A stretch of DNA of 64,000 nt, taken from contig JAKALM010000018.1 of assembly GCA_021824145.1 (NCBI GenBank), positions 1 to 64,000 on the forward strand, read 5' to 3'. This document shows, piece after piece, positions 45,432 to 55,277 of the stretch (the stretch's first letter is position 1; the number at the start of each line of letters is the position of its first letter). The stretch comes from Bacteroidota bacterium. Lineage in GTDB: Bacteria; Bacteroidota; Ignavibacteria; Ignavibacteriales; Ignavibacteriaceae. The notes under the pieces were generated by a model, which saw only the letters and a list, made by a program, of their open reading frames with translations, was not told the DNA's origin and ran no database searches. The position numbers and the translations under genes are program-made.

Positions 45432-45543
45432 GTTTGTGCTTTTGAAAGATAAAAAGCACAAATAAGAATTTTAATTAATGGGGAGAGAAATTCTACATAA
45501 AAAGGAAAATTTAAAACATATTATTAAAAATTTATACCGTAAA

Positions 45544-46926
45544 ATGAAATTCAAAATTATTTTTATTGCCGTTTTATTTTTGTCGTTATTTACAAAAAGT
45601 TATTCTCAACAAAATGCAAACTTGTTTGATTTTGATTATGCTCAATTTTCATACGACTCAACCTCAAACTATGTCGAATTTTATTATTCCTTTAACCAGT
45701 CTGTTTTAACTCCAAAAGTTGTAGATGCGAACAGAATTGTTGAAGGAATTTTAAAGATTTCAATTGAGGATACAACAACAAAGCAACTGGTTGTTAACAA
45801 GCAATGGCTGCTAAAATATCCTGCATTAGATTCTGCTAGTTCAGTTGATAAAAATTTAGTTGGATTGCTAAACTTTGTTTTACCAAAAGGAATTTTTAGA
45901 TGCACTGTCAATGTGACTGATCAATTTAATGAGAAAAATAAAAAGACTATTTCAGATTTTATATTTGTAAAACCGTTTGAAGTTGATAAAATTGCTGTGA
46001 GCGATATACAATTAGCTTCCAGAATTATTCAAAACAGTCCAAATACCAATTCTATATTTTATAAAAATACTTTTGAAGTAACTCCAATTCCAACTTTAGT
46101 TTTTGGAGAAAATATTCCGGTTGTATTTTATTATTATGAAGTTTATGAGCATGAGAATCAATCAAAGACGCCATTGAAATTAAATTGTGTTGTTATTAAT
46201 AGTAAAGGAAAAATTTATTACAGAAACACAAGAGAAGTTGCTGGAGGTATTCCATCAAGAGTTGAAGTAGGAACTATACCAATTCATAAATTCCCAACAG
46301 ATACTTACTCATTAAGAATAGCTGTGCTTGACAGTATAGACAACATTGGAATGACATCATCAAAAAGATTTTTTGTTTATAATCCAAAAATAAAAAATTT
46401 GGATACAGCGGGAGTTCAGCAATCGAGTGTTTTAAGCAGCATGTTCGGAATAATGTCATCGGAAGAGTGTGATGATTTGTTTGCTAAATCGAAATACATT
46501 GCAACCTCACAAGAAGTAAGTCAATATTCTAAATTAGATAGTGTTCAAGGGAAAAGAGAGTTTCTCTTCCAATTCTGGAAAAAGCGCGATGAAATGAATG
46601 GAACAAAACACAATGAATATTTCCAGGATTATATGAAACGCGTTCAAGAAAGTAATCAAAAATTCAGCAGCTTAAACAGGCCTGGTTGGAAAACTGACCG
46701 CGGAAGAATATTGATAACATATGGTGAACCAAGCGAAATTGAAAGGCATCCGAACGAAATAGATACAAAACCTTATGAGATTTGGAGTTATAATGATTTA
46801 GAAGGCGGAGTAATTTTTGTTTTCGCAGATCTTACAGGTTTTTCAGATTATCAACTAATAAATTCTACTGCTCGCGGCGAATTAAGAGATGATAACTGGC
46901 AGCAAAGAGTTCAAATAGCTAATTAA
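45544..46926 (+). CDS. GWxTD domain-containing secreted protein
   Basis: A 460-residue exported protein of unknown function. After a signal peptide (about 1-22, ending SYSQ) and a beta-rich region comes the GWxTD domain, with RPGWKTDRGRILITYGEP near residue 380 and WSYNDLEGGVIFVFAD near the end. This domain is frequent in Ignavibacteria, Chlorobi and related phyla. I set the start at the ATG directly before the signal peptide; the in-frame ATG at 45478 would place 22 charged residues before it. It has its own promoter candidate and no obvious partner gene. Confidence 0.85.
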   Translation: MKFKIIFIAVLFLSLFTKSYSQQNANLFDFDYAQFSYDSTSNYVEFYYSFNQSVLTPKVVDANRIVEGILKISIEDTTTKQLVVNKQWLLKYPALDSASSVDKNLVGLLNFVLPKGIFRCTVNVTDQFNEKNKKTISDFIFVKPFEVDKIAVSDIQLASRIIQNSPNTNSIFYKNTFEVTPIPTLVFGENIPVVFYYYEVYEHENQSKTPLKLNCVVINSKGKIYYRNTREVAGGIPSRVEVGTIPIHKFPTDTYSLRIAVLDSIDNIGMTSSKRFFVYNPKIKNLDTAGVQQSSVLSSMFGIMSSEECDDLFAKSKYIATSQEVSQYSKLDSVQGKREFLFQFWKKRDEMNGTKHNEYFQDYMKRVQESNQKFSSLNRPGWKTDRGRILITYGEPSEIERHPNEIDTKPYEIWSYNDLEGGVIFVFADLTGFSDYQLINSTARGELRDDNWQQRVQIAN

Positions 46927-47054
46927 AATTTATTTTAAGGAACTTTAAATTTTTTTCTTTTTAACATCTGCTTTTAAGCTGAGAATTAATATTTCTATTA
47001 ATTCATTCAAATCGTTAACTTTGCGTGACTTTTTCGCAATTGTTTTTACTTTGA

Positions 47055-47924
47055 ATGAAAGATAAATTAGAATATATAATTTTTAAAAGTTTCAGCTATC
47101 TCTTTAAATTTTGTGGATTAAAATTATCAAGAAAATTTTCTGTTATTCTTGCCTTTATATTTTATTATTTAATTCCTATAAGAAAAAAGACAACGCTAGA
47201 TAATATTTCAAAAGCTTTCCCTGAATACGACAAAAAGAAAGTGAATCAAATAGCATTTGGAAGTTATAAAAGCTTTGCAAAAACGTTAATTGAAATTTTG
47301 TATTTGCCATGGATGAGCACTGAAGAAATAGTGAAAACAATTCAAATTGGCGGAATGGATGTTGTAAGGAAAAAGTATAATGAAAATAATGGTTTAATTA
47401 TGTTATCTGCGCATTTTGGAAACTGGGAATTTATGGCAATAACAGTTGCCTTGAAAATGGGAATTCCATTTTCGGTTGTTGTTAAATCGCAGCGGAACCA
47501 ATATGTTACAAAATGGTTAAATGATGTTAGAGAGAGATGGGGAAATAAAATTGTACCTTTGGGAATATCGATAAGACAAATTTATAAAGAATTAAAAGAT
47601 AAAAATATTGTTGCAATGGTGGCAGACCAAAGAGGGCCATCAGATGGAGTTCGTGTGAATTTTTTTGGAAGAAAAGCTTCAGTATATTCGGGACCGGCAG
47701 TACTTGCATTAAAAACTAAATCTCCAATAGTTTATGGCATTTCAGTTAGACAAAAAGATGATTCCTATAAAACTAAATTCGAAGAAATTGAATTGAATAA
47801 TTTGCCGGAAGATGATGATGAAAAAATTGCAGAAATAAATCAGCGTCTTACAAATTACTTAGAAAAATATATTAGGCAAAATCCCGAACAATGGTTGTGG
47901 ATGCATAAAAGATGGAAATATTGA
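47055..47924 (+). CDS. LpxL/HtrB-like lysophospholipid/lipid A acyltransferase
   Basis: A 289-residue membrane-associated acyltransferase. The catalytic H-x4-E is SAHFGNWE (His120, Glu125). The ADQRG segment and the C-terminal PEQWLWMHKRWK are hallmarks of the family that adds secondary acyl chains to lipid A. A hydrophobic anchor lies around 27-42. It is followed after 7 nt by a GT9 glycosyltransferase, consistent with an outer-membrane lipid (LPS) function. Confidence 0.9.
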   Translation: MKDKLEYIIFKSFSYLFKFCGLKLSRKFSVILAFIFYYLIPIRKKTTLDNISKAFPEYDKKKVNQIAFGSYKSFAKTLIEILYLPWMSTEEIVKTIQIGGMDVVRKKYNENNGLIMLSAHFGNWEFMAITVALKMGIPFSVVVKSQRNQYVTKWLNDVRERWGNKIVPLGISIRQIYKELKDKNIVAMVADQRGPSDGVRVNFFGRKASVYSGPAVLALKTKSPIVYGISVRQKDDSYKTKFEEIELNNLPEDDDEKIAEINQRLTNYLEKYIRQNPEQWLWMHKRWKY

Positions 47925-47931
47925 TTGTTCA

Positions 47932-48948
47932 ATGGAAAAAATACTAGTCATACAAACTGCGTTTATCGGCGATGCAATTTTAACTTTGCCAATGATTCAA
48001 AAATTAAAAACGAAGTTTCGTGACTGCGAAATTGATGTTATCTCAACACCAGTAACCGCCGAAATATTTTCTTCATCTCCATTTGTAAGTAAAGTTATTG
48101 CGCTTGATAAGAGAGGCAAGCATAGATCTATTTTTTCATTATTAAATTTTATTAAGGAAATTAAGAAAAATAATTATACAAGAATTTTTTCACCGCACCG
48201 TTCTTTCAGAACAAGTTTTATAGTGATGAATTTAGGAGTTAAAGAATCTTATGGTTTTTCAACAAGCAGTATGAGGCATGTTTACAAAAATTTAATTGAT
48301 TATGTCCCGCTTCATCATGAGGTCCAGAGAAATTTAGATCTTATAGGTTATAAAGAAGATTGGAAAATTTTACCAGAAATTAATATTTCTGAAAAGATAA
48401 AAGAAAAGGTTGATTTATTCTATAATAAAAATAATTTAGATGGAAACGTTGCAGCAATTGCACCAGGAAGTATTTGGGAAACTAAAAAATATCCAGTGAA
48501 TTATTTTGAAAATGTAATTGAATTTTTACTCGAAAAATCATTTAAAATTGTTCTAATTGGAAATGAGAATGATAAGCAGTTTTGCAATAAGCTTTCTGAA
48601 AGATTTCAGAATAAAGTAATTTTATCAGCCGGAATGTTTTCAATTATAGAAACAATTGAAATGCTTAAACGAGTTAAAGTCTTAGTCTCGAATGACAGCG
48701 CTCCTACTCATTTTGGAATGTGCGCAGATATTCCGGTTCTCACTTTATATTGTTCAACCGTACCAGAATTTGGATTTTATCCTTACAATAAAATAAGTTC
48801 TTTTATAAATTTGAATAATCTCAAATGCAAACCTTGCGGCATACACGGACATAATAAATGCCCAATAAATACTTTTGCTTGCGGCTATGAATTAGAGCCG
48901 CAAATTGTAATTAAAAAGTTAAAGGAAATGCTTAATGTATATAACTAA
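47932..48948 (+). CDS. GT9-family LPS heptosyltransferase
   Basis: A 338-residue GT-B enzyme of the WaaC/WaaF/RfaF kind. The N-terminal KILVIQTAFIGDAILTLPMIQKL, AIAPGSIWETKKYP (start of the donor domain) and SNDSAPTHFGMCADIPVLTLYCST are diagnostic. A terminal Cys-rich segment (CKPCGIHGHNKCPINTFAC) is common in this family. It likely adds a heptose or similar sugar to the LPS core. It overlaps tsaC by 14 nt. Confidence 0.9.
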   Translation: MEKILVIQTAFIGDAILTLPMIQKLKTKFRDCEIDVISTPVTAEIFSSSPFVSKVIALDKRGKHRSIFSLLNFIKEIKKNNYTRIFSPHRSFRTSFIVMNLGVKESYGFSTSSMRHVYKNLIDYVPLHHEVQRNLDLIGYKEDWKILPEINISEKIKEKVDLFYNKNNLDGNVAAIAPGSIWETKKYPVNYFENVIEFLLEKSFKIVLIGNENDKQFCNKLSERFQNKVILSAGMFSIIETIEMLKRVKVLVSNDSAPTHFGMCADIPVLTLYCSTVPEFGFYPYNKISSFINLNNLKCKPCGIHGHNKCPINTFACGYELEPQIVIKKLKEMLNVYN

Positions 48949-49576
48949 AAATGCAGAGCTAATTAATATTGATTCTGATTTTGATAAAGCTGTTCAGCAA
49001 GCTAAAAAATTATATTTAGAAGGATCGGTTTTTATTTATCCCACAGATACAATATATGGGTTTGGTGCTAATCCTTTTAATGGTGAAGCTGTTAAAAGAA
49101 TTGGAGAGATTAAGCAAAGAGAACATGGCAAGATGTATATTTTATTAATAAATAGCATTGAAACACTATTAAAATATATTGAAATAAAATCAGAGAACCA
49201 TCTCGATTTTCTTTTAAGCATTTGGCCAAACCCAGTTTCTGTTGTGCTTAGCCTAAATTCAAAAACTAGTGATATACTGGGAACAGAAACTGCCGCATTT
49301 AGAATTCCTAATCACCGATTTTGTGTTAAATTAACAAGCGAACTTCAAATGCCTTTAATTTCTACGAGTGTAAATCGCAGCAATCAGCCGCCAATGGTCG
49401 ACCCCTCAGTTATTGTAGATGAATTTTCTTCTGAAACCGACGCTATTTTTTATTCAGATAAAAAATGTTATTATGAAGCATCAACCTTGATCGATTTAAG
49501 CGACAGCGTTCCAAAATTGCTTAGAGAAGGAAAAATAAAATTTGAAGATATATTAGAGAAATTCAAGAATAGCTAA
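48935..49576 (+). CDS. tsaC: L-threonylcarbamoyladenylate synthase (YrdC/Sua5 family)
   Basis: A 213-residue enzyme that makes threonylcarbamoyl-AMP, the precursor of t6A37 in ANN-decoding tRNAs. FIYPTDTIYGFGANPFN (about 33-49), the REHGKMYIL basic site and FRIPNHRFC, STSVNRSNQPP form the YrdC fold's nucleotide pocket. There is no Sua5 C-terminal domain. The start lies inside the preceding GT9 gene. Confidence 0.93.
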   Translation: MYITKNAELINIDSDFDKAVQQAKKLYLEGSVFIYPTDTIYGFGANPFNGEAVKRIGEIKQREHGKMYILLINSIETLLKYIEIKSENHLDFLLSIWPNPVSVVLSLNSKTSDILGTETAAFRIPNHRFCVKLTSELQMPLISTSVNRSNQPPMVDPSVIVDEFSSETDAIFYSDKKCYYEASTLIDLSDSVPKLLREGKIKFEDILEKFKNS

Positions 49577-49605
49577 AAATTATTTACTAAAATTGATATT
49601 TAAAC

Positions 49606-50427
49606 GTGAATTTTAAAGACATAAAAAAAATAAAAAGTTTTTCAATTCTCTTTGTGCCACATCGTGCAGGAATTGAAACAAAATCTAGACAATTCTCTTC
49701 TAACAAAGTAATATTAATTTTAGGGATTTATTCTTTAATAATGCTGTTTGCTGGATATTTTATTATTAATCTTACCCCATTAAAGAATATTTTTCCCCAA
49801 AATTCTAATTTAAGTCCTCAGGAAAGACAATTAATTGATGAATTGAATCAAAGATTAATTTTTTTAACCAAAGATTTGGAGAATTTAAAATCAACAAACG
49901 AGCAATTGAAAAATGCAATTATGCTTGGTGATTCAAGTTTAATAGATTCATTAAAAAATAAGAGTCAAAACAATCAAAAGAAATCACCTTATGGTGGTGA
50001 TATTTTTTCAGTTATAAATTTTCTTTTTAGTCCCAAAGACACTATAAAACAAGATCAAACAATATTTACTACTCCGGCAATTGGATTTATTAGCAGAGGA
50101 TTTAACCCAGAAATAGGACACATGGGAATTGATATTGTGGTTAAAGAAGGAACTCCAGTTTATGCAGCATCCAGCGGTTATGTAGTATTTGCAGATTATA
50201 CAGTTAGAGATGGATATATGATAATAATTTCTAATTCGGGAGGATATATTACCGTTTATAAACATTGCAGTGTACTATTAAAAAAAGCTAGAGACATAGT
50301 TTATGAAGGAGAAATGATTGCCTTAAGCGGAAATACTGGAGAAATTACAACAGGGCCGCATCTGCATTTTGAAATTTGGAAAAATGGGAAGCCAATTGAT
50401 CCTAAAAAATTATTATTAATAAATTAG
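49606..50427 (+). CDS. M23-family peptidoglycan endopeptidase, membrane-anchored
   Basis: A 273-residue LytM-like protein: one membrane helix (about 34-55), a coiled coil (about 70-108), then the M23 domain. The zinc site is formed by His172 and Asp176 (GHMGID) and His254 in HLH (252-254), all intact, so it should cut peptide crosslinks. The start is GTG. It is followed 12 nt later by a bactofilin gene, the cell-shape pairing known from curved and helical bacteria. Confidence 0.9.
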   Translation: MNFKDIKKIKSFSILFVPHRAGIETKSRQFSSNKVILILGIYSLIMLFAGYFIINLTPLKNIFPQNSNLSPQERQLIDELNQRLIFLTKDLENLKSTNEQLKNAIMLGDSSLIDSLKNKSQNNQKKSPYGGDIFSVINFLFSPKDTIKQDQTIFTTPAIGFISRGFNPEIGHMGIDIVVKEGTPVYAASSGYVVFADYTVRDGYMIIISNSGGYITVYKHCSVLLKKARDIVYEGEMIALSGNTGEITTGPHLHFEIWKNGKPIDPKKLLLIN

Positions 50428-50439
50428 AGGAGATAAAAA

Positions 50440-50829
50440 TTGAAGATGAAAAAAGAAAGTATTGATAATCATGCAGTTACAATAATAAGTGAAGGCGTTG
50501 TACTGGATGGAAAATTAACTAGTAAAGGAAATATTCGTATTGATGGCATTGTTAAAGGAGATGTAAATGCCGGAGGAAATATAACAATTGGGCAGCGAGG
50601 AGAAATTAATGGCGAAGTTATTGCATCTGCAATTATAATCGGCGGGAAAGTAAATGGATTAGTAAACGCAAAAGAAAGAGTTACTTTAGAATCATCTTCA
50701 ATTTTAAAAGGAGATTTAATAACAAAAATTCTAATTATCGAAGAAGGAGCCATTTTTGACGGTAAAAGTTCAATGAACGGAAAAGATAATTCAAACTCAT
50801 TGATTTTAGGAAAAATGGATGGAAAATGA
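50440..50829 (+). CDS. Bactofilin (polymer-forming cytoskeletal protein)
   Basis: A 129-residue protein with the right-handed beta-helix core: KLTSKGNIRIDGIVKGDVNAGGNITIG and repeated GEI/V-G-V-N units (about 22-100), flanked by disordered ends. Bactofilins polymerise without nucleotide and position cell-wall enzymes. The TTG at 50440 is 7 nt after GAGGAG, while the in-frame ATG at 50446 is 13 nt away; the TTG is preferred. It overlaps the next gene by 4 nt, linking shape genes to the ATP synthase cluster. Confidence 0.92.
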   Translation: MKMKKESIDNHAVTIISEGVVLDGKLTSKGNIRIDGIVKGDVNAGGNITIGQRGEINGEVIASAIIIGGKVNGLVNAKERVTLESSSILKGDLITKILIIEEGAIFDGKSSMNGKDNSNSLILGKMDGK

Positions 50830-51062
50830 ATTCTGGGGTAAATGGTAAAGATAATAAAGAAGACAAAGATAACAATTCTAATAATAACTGGATTAGTTAT
50901 GTTGGATTGGGAACCCAGCTTGCAATAACAGTTACTGCAATGGCATTTCTTGGACTATGGCTCGATCATAAATTTAATACAGAACCAATTCTTACAGTTA
51001 TTTCATCTTTTGTAGGAATAACAGCGGGATTGTATAATTTTATCAAAACAGTTTTAAAGTAA
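50826..51062 (+). CDS. AtpZ/AtpI-family protein
   Basis: A 78-residue protein with a polar, Asn/Asp/Lys-rich N-terminus (1-21) and two membrane helices (about 25-45 and 54-76) joined by LDHKFNTEP. That is the AtpZ/AtpI layout, proteins that help assemble the F0 c-ring and are encoded first in atp operons. It is coupled to the bactofilin gene by ATGA overlap. Confidence 0.85.
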   Translation: MNSGVNGKDNKEDKDNNSNNNWISYVGLGTQLAITVTAMAFLGLWLDHKFNTEPILTVISSFVGITAGLYNFIKTVLK

Positions 51063-51065
51063 TTA

Positions 51066-51440
51066 ATGTTTAAAAATAAACTATTAAAGTTAAGTTTCAT
51101 TTTCATCTCAATACCATTTTTAACAACTTTTCTTCTCTACTATTTTTCATTTATATCTTATAAAGAATTTTATTCAATTCTTTTAGCTTCAATCTATAGT
51201 ACAATAAATTTTATAATTGCATTAATTTCTATTAAAATAGCTAATAAAAAGCAAGGCGTAAGTTCAATTGGAAGCTTTTTAAGGGGTATGATTTTAAGAT
51301 TACTGGTACTAATTTTGTTAATAATATTTTCATTCAAATTCTTGGATATAAATGGGAATAATTTTATATTTTCAATCTTAATTTTTTACATATATTACCT
51401 TACACTTGAAATAATTTTTCTAGTTGTTAGAGGAATTTAA
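51066..51440 (+). CDS. Small membrane protein of the atp cluster
   Basis: A 124-residue protein with four hydrophobic helices and a short basic loop (KIANKKQG, about 58-65). It lies between the AtpZ-like gene and atpB with 3- and 8-nt gaps, the position held in other bacteria by an AtpI/uncI-type protein. Sequence alone does not prove that family. It is probably an assembly factor for the F0 sector. Confidence 0.7.
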   Translation: MFKNKLLKLSFIFISIPFLTTFLLYYFSFISYKEFYSILLASIYSTINFIIALISIKIANKKQGVSSIGSFLRGMILRLLVLILLIIFSFKFLDINGNNFIFSILIFYIYYLTLEIIFLVVRGI

Positions 51441-51448
51441 AGACATTT

Positions 51449-52300
51449 ATGTTTGCAACGGAAATAAGTAAATCGATAGCAATAGCCGATACTGTTAAAA
51501 AAACAGCAGAAAATAACAGCGATCCAAGTTGGATAATGCATCACGTTTTGGATGGCAATTCAATTAATTTTGAGCCGTTTGGAACTCTTTACTTGCCTCA
51601 TCTTCAGTTATTTGGAATAGATATTTCAATAACGAAACATGTTTTTTTTATTTGGGTAGTAGCTTTGTTACTCATTTTAATAAGCATCTCTGCTGCCCGG
51701 AAATATAAAAATACTTTGGTTCCTAAAGGTATTGCAAATTTTTTAGAAATTATTATAGTTTTTGTCAGAGATGAAATAGTAAAACCGGCAATTGGAAAAG
51801 GATTTGAATCATACCTTCCATATATGCTTACTTTATTTTTCTTTATTTTGTTGAGCAATTTATTTGGATTGGTTCCATATGCTGCAACTATAACCGGAAA
51901 TATAGCTGTAACAGCATCACTAGCTATTATTTCATTTATAGTTACACAATACAGCGGAATGAAAACCTATGGAGTATTAAAATATTTCAAAAATCTTGTA
52001 CCATCAGGAATGCCTGTACTCATAATTCCGGTAATGGCATTGATTGAATTGATTGGACTTTTTACAAAACCGTTTGCGTTGTGTGTTCGTCTTTTTGCAA
52101 ACATGGTAGCTGGGCATATAGTTATTTTTTCCTTGCTGGGATTAATTTTTATCATGCATACTTATGTTGTTGCACCTGTTTCAGTTGGTTTTGCACTTTT
52201 TATAGAATTACTAGAATTATTAGTCGCTCTAATTCAAGCGTATGTTTTTACAATGTTAACTGCGCTTTTTATTGGAATGGCTAAACACATGGAACATTAA
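51449..52300 (+). CDS. atpB: ATP synthase F0 subunit a
   Basis: A 283-residue membrane protein of the proton half-channel. The essential Arg lies in ALCVRLFANMVAGH; the final helices (ELLVALIQAYVFTMLTALF) complete the c-ring contact. The N-terminal ~60 residues before the first helix are longer than in E. coli, as in Bacteroidota/Chlorobi. Confidence 0.95.
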   Translation: MFATEISKSIAIADTVKKTAENNSDPSWIMHHVLDGNSINFEPFGTLYLPHLQLFGIDISITKHVFFIWVVALLLILISISAARKYKNTLVPKGIANFLEIIIVFVRDEIVKPAIGKGFESYLPYMLTLFFFILLSNLFGLVPYAATITGNIAVTASLAIISFIVTQYSGMKTYGVLKYFKNLVPSGMPVLIIPVMALIELIGLFTKPFALCVRLFANMVAGHIVIFSLLGLIFIMHTYVVAPVSVGFALFIELLELLVALIQAYVFTMLTALFIGMAKHMEH

Positions 52301-52338
52301 TTTTTATTCATAAAACAAAAAATTCTAAGGAGATAAAA

Positions 52339-52560
52339 ATGAATATAGGTTGGTTAAGCGCCGGTTTAGGTGCTGGTTTAGTAGTAATAGGAGCCGGTTT
52401 AGGAATTGGTAAACTTGCCGGACAAGCTATGGAAGCAATGGGAAGACAACCTGAAGCAATTGCACCAATTAGAACTGCAATGATTATTGCTGCTGCTTTA
52501 ATTGAAGGTATTGCATTCTTCGGTTTGGTAATTTGTATCCTTTTAGCTTTTAAAGCTTAA
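52339..52560 (+). CDS. atpE: ATP synthase F0 subunit c
   Basis: A 73-residue two-helix hairpin with the RQPEA polar loop (about 37-41) and the ion-binding Glu in AALIEGIAFFGLV of helix 2. The residue after this Glu is Gly, not Ser/Thr, which suggests proton coupling. AAGGAG precedes the ATG with good spacing, giving the strong translation needed for a multi-copy ring subunit. Confidence 0.96.
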   Translation: MNIGWLSAGLGAGLVVIGAGLGIGKLAGQAMEAMGRQPEAIAPIRTAMIIAAALIEGIAFFGLVICILLAFKA

Positions 52561-52592
52561 GAATTTAAAAATTCATAATAGGAAATGAATTT

Positions 52593-53135
52593 ATGATATT
52601 TGGTTTATACTTGTCAGTTTTGGCTTTAGCTTCCGAAGGCGGTGGAAGTTTGATTGATGTAAATCCAGGAGTTGTATTCTGGACTTTCGTGACTTTTATA
52701 GTCCTTTTGTTGATTCTTAAAAAATTTGCGTGGAAGCCGATTCTAACAGCACTTGATCAAAGAGAAACAGCTATTAAGGAATCTTTAGAAAAAGCAGAAA
52801 TTGCAAAACAAGAAGCTCAAAAAGTACTGGATCAAAATCAGGTCAACCTTGCAAAAGCAGAAGAAGAATCGAAAAATATTATTAACCAAAGCAGAGTTTA
52901 CGCTGATAAATTAAAAGACCAAATAGTTCAAGAAGGCAAGGAACAAGCTAAAAAAATTATCGATGAGGCGGCTGCAGAGATTGATCGCAAAAAAGAAGCG
53001 GCTTTCAATGAATTAAAAAGCCAAATTGCCGAGATAGCTGTTAATGCTGCCGAAAAAATATTGAGAGATAATTTAGACAAAGAAGCTCAGAAAAAAATAG
53101 TTAACAAGTATATTGGCGAAATAACAAAAAATTAA
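52593..53135 (+). CDS. atpF: ATP synthase F0 subunit b
   Basis: A 180-residue stator subunit: one N-terminal helix (about 26-45) then a long charged coiled coil (about 55-175) with many Glu/Lys/Gln heptads. FVTFIVLLLILKKFAWKPI is the family's membrane-exit region. The first ~20 residues (SEGGGSLIDVNPG) are periplasmic. Confidence 0.94.
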   Translation: MIFGLYLSVLALASEGGGSLIDVNPGVVFWTFVTFIVLLLILKKFAWKPILTALDQRETAIKESLEKAEIAKQEAQKVLDQNQVNLAKAEEESKNIINQSRVYADKLKDQIVQEGKEQAKKIIDEAAAEIDRKKEAAFNELKSQIAEIAVNAAEKILRDNLDKEAQKKIVNKYIGEITKN

Positions 53136-53138
53136 TTT

Positions 53139-53693
53139 ATGAGTGAATATAAAATATCAAGCAGATATGCCAACTCACTTCTTGAAACTGCAGAAGGAAA
53201 AAATAATCTTGATGCTGTTGCTAAAGATATTGAGTTAATATATTCTACTTTAGTAGTTAACCATCAATTAATTTTAGTTCTTTCAAATCCTGTTATTAAG
53301 CCAAATGTAAAACTTGCAATATTAGAGGAAATATTTAAATCAAAAGTTACTCCAGAGACGAGCAACTTTCTTAAATTTTTAGTTGAGAAAAACAGAGAGA
53401 ACTTGCTCGAATCAATTTCGAAAATATTTTTGGATTTACGTGATGAGAGATTAGGAATAGTAAACGTAGAAGTTAAAACTGCTGTTGAGTTTACAGAAGA
53501 TCAAGTTCAATTATTCAAAAATAATTTGGAAAAATATTTAAATAAAAAAATTAGAATAAACTTTAAAATTGATCCTGAAATAATTGGTGGTTTCATTGCT
53601 AATGTAAATGATACAATGTTTGACGCATCATTGAAACATCAGCTTGATTTGTTGAAAAAGCAATTCATGGTAGTTAGCGGATCATCTAATTAA
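53139..53693 (+). CDS. atpH: ATP synthase F1 subunit delta
   Basis: A 184-residue peripheral-stalk subunit. RYANSLLETAE (about 9-19) is the usual start of the helical N-domain. The C-terminal NKKIRINFKIDPEIIGGFIANVNDTMFDASLKHQLDLLK is highly characteristic. It starts 3 nt after atpF. Confidence 0.95.
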   Translation: MSEYKISSRYANSLLETAEGKNNLDAVAKDIELIYSTLVVNHQLILVLSNPVIKPNVKLAILEEIFKSKVTPETSNFLKFLVEKNRENLLESISKIFLDLRDERLGIVNVEVKTAVEFTEDQVQLFKNNLEKYLNKKIRINFKIDPEIIGGFIANVNDTMFDASLKHQLDLLKKQFMVVSGSSN

Positions 53694-53716
53694 AATGATT
53701 TATAGAGGATAACAAT

Positions 53717-55267
53717 ATGTCTGAAATAAAGCCGGATGAAATATCGGCGATTTTGCGAAAGCAATTATCTGGTTTCGAAAGCGAAGTAGATATTTATGAT
53801 GTAGGCACAGTTCTGCAAGTTGGAGACGGCATTGCCAGAGTTTATGGTTTATCAAAAGTAATGGCAAGCGAGCTAATCGAATTTCCAAATGATGTTTTCG
53901 GAATGGTTTTAAATCTAGAGGAAGACAGCGTTGGCTGCGTTCTATTTGGTGATTCAACTTTGGTAAAAGAAGGTGATACAGTAAAGAGAACCAAAAGAGT
54001 AGCCTCAATGCCTGTTGGTGAAGAAATGCTTGGAAGGGTTATTACTCCTCTTGGTTTGCCAATCGATGGACGAGGTCCGATTAACACAAATAAATTTTTA
54101 CCAATTGAAAGAAAAGCTCTAGGCGTTATACAAAGACAACCTGTTAAAGAACCATTGCAAACGGGTATTACTGCTATTGATGCAATGATTCCGATTGGGC
54201 GCGGGCAACGAGAATTGATTATCGGCGATCGCCAAACAGGTAAAACAGCAGTTGCAGTTGATGCTATTATAAATCAAAAATATACTCATACTGAAGAAGC
54301 TAAGAAGCTAGGAATTGCGCCAGTATTTTGTATTTACGTTGCAATAGGGCAGAAGAGTTCAACAATTGCACAAGTTGTTGCAAAGCTGCAAGAGCATGGT
54401 GCAATGGATTATACAACTGTAATTTCGGCGTCTGCGTCTGAACCGGCTCCTCTTCAATTTATTGCGCCATACTCAGGTGCAACCTTAGGCGAATATTTTA
54501 GAGATAATGGAAAACATGCGCTTGTGGTTTATGATGATCTTTCAAAACAAGCTGCTGCATACAGAGAACTTTCTCTTTTATTAAGAAGACCACCTGGACG
54601 TGAAGCTTATCCTGGCGACGTTTTTTATCTCCATTCAAGATTGCTTGAGAGAGCTTCGAAATTAAGTGAAGACCTTGGCGGTGGAAGTTTAACTGCTCTT
54701 CCAATTATCGAAACGCAGCAAGGAGACGTTTCAGCTTATATTCCAACTAACGTTATCTCAATTACGGATGGACAAATTTATCTCGAATCAAATTTGTTTA
54801 ACGCTGGTGTAAGGCCAGCTATCAACGTTGGTATTTCTGTTTCCCGTGTGGGCGGTAATGCACAAATCAAAGCAATGAAAAAAGTTGCTGGAAGCTTGAA
54901 ACTCGACTTAGCACAATACAGAGAGTTGGAAGCATTTGCAAAATTCGGATCTGATCTTGATAAATCGACTCAGCGAACTCTTTCAAGAGGATCTAGATTA
55001 GTTGAATTATTGAAGCAAGGACAATACAGCCCAGTTCCGGTTGAAAAGCAAGTTGTAAGCATTTATCTCGGAACAAATGGTTTACTTGATGAGATTCCAA
55101 TTTATGAAATAAAAAGATTTGAAAAAGAAATTACTGAGTATATCGAAGTAAATAACAACCATATTTATGAATCGATTAAAAAAGAAAAACAATTAAGCGA
55201 TGCAACTGCTGCTGAAATTAAAAAAGCTGCTCAAGAAGTATTAAAGACATTCAAAGTGCAGGCTTAA
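53717..55267 (+). CDS. atpA: ATP synthase F1 subunit alpha
   Basis: A 516-residue subunit with Walker A GDRQTGKT (170-177), the [13 protein letters not shown] region, [15 protein letters not shown] and [10 protein letters not shown]. All alpha-type signatures are intact. GAGGATAACAAT precedes the ATG. It is followed by atpG; atpD, which normally comes after atpG, is absent. Confidence 0.97.
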   Translation: MSEIKPDEISAILRKQLSGFESEVDIYDVGTVLQVGDGIARVYGLSKVMASELIEFPNDVFGMVLNLEEDSVGCVLFGDSTLVKEGDTVKRTKRVASMPVGEEMLGRVITPLGLPIDGRGPINTNKFLPIERKALGVIQRQPVKEPLQTGITAIDAMIPIGRGQRELIIGDRQTGKTAVAVDAIINQKYTHTEEAKKLGIAPVFCIYVAIGQKSSTIAQVVAKLQEHGAMDYTTVISASASEPAPLQFIAPYSGATLGEYFRDNGKHALVVYDDLSKQAAAYRELSLLLRRPPGREAYPGDVFYLHSRLLERASKLSEDLGGGSLTALPIIETQQGDVSAYIPTNVISITDGQIYLESNLFNAGVRPAINVGISVSRVGGNAQIKAMKKVAGSLKLDLAQYRELEAFAKFGSDLDKSTQRTLSRGSRLVELLKQGQYSPVPVEKQVVSIYLGTNGLLDEIPIYEIKRFEKEITEYIEVNNNHIYESIKKEKQLSDATAAEIKKAAQEVLKTFKVQA

Positions 55268-55277
55268 AAAATAAAAC

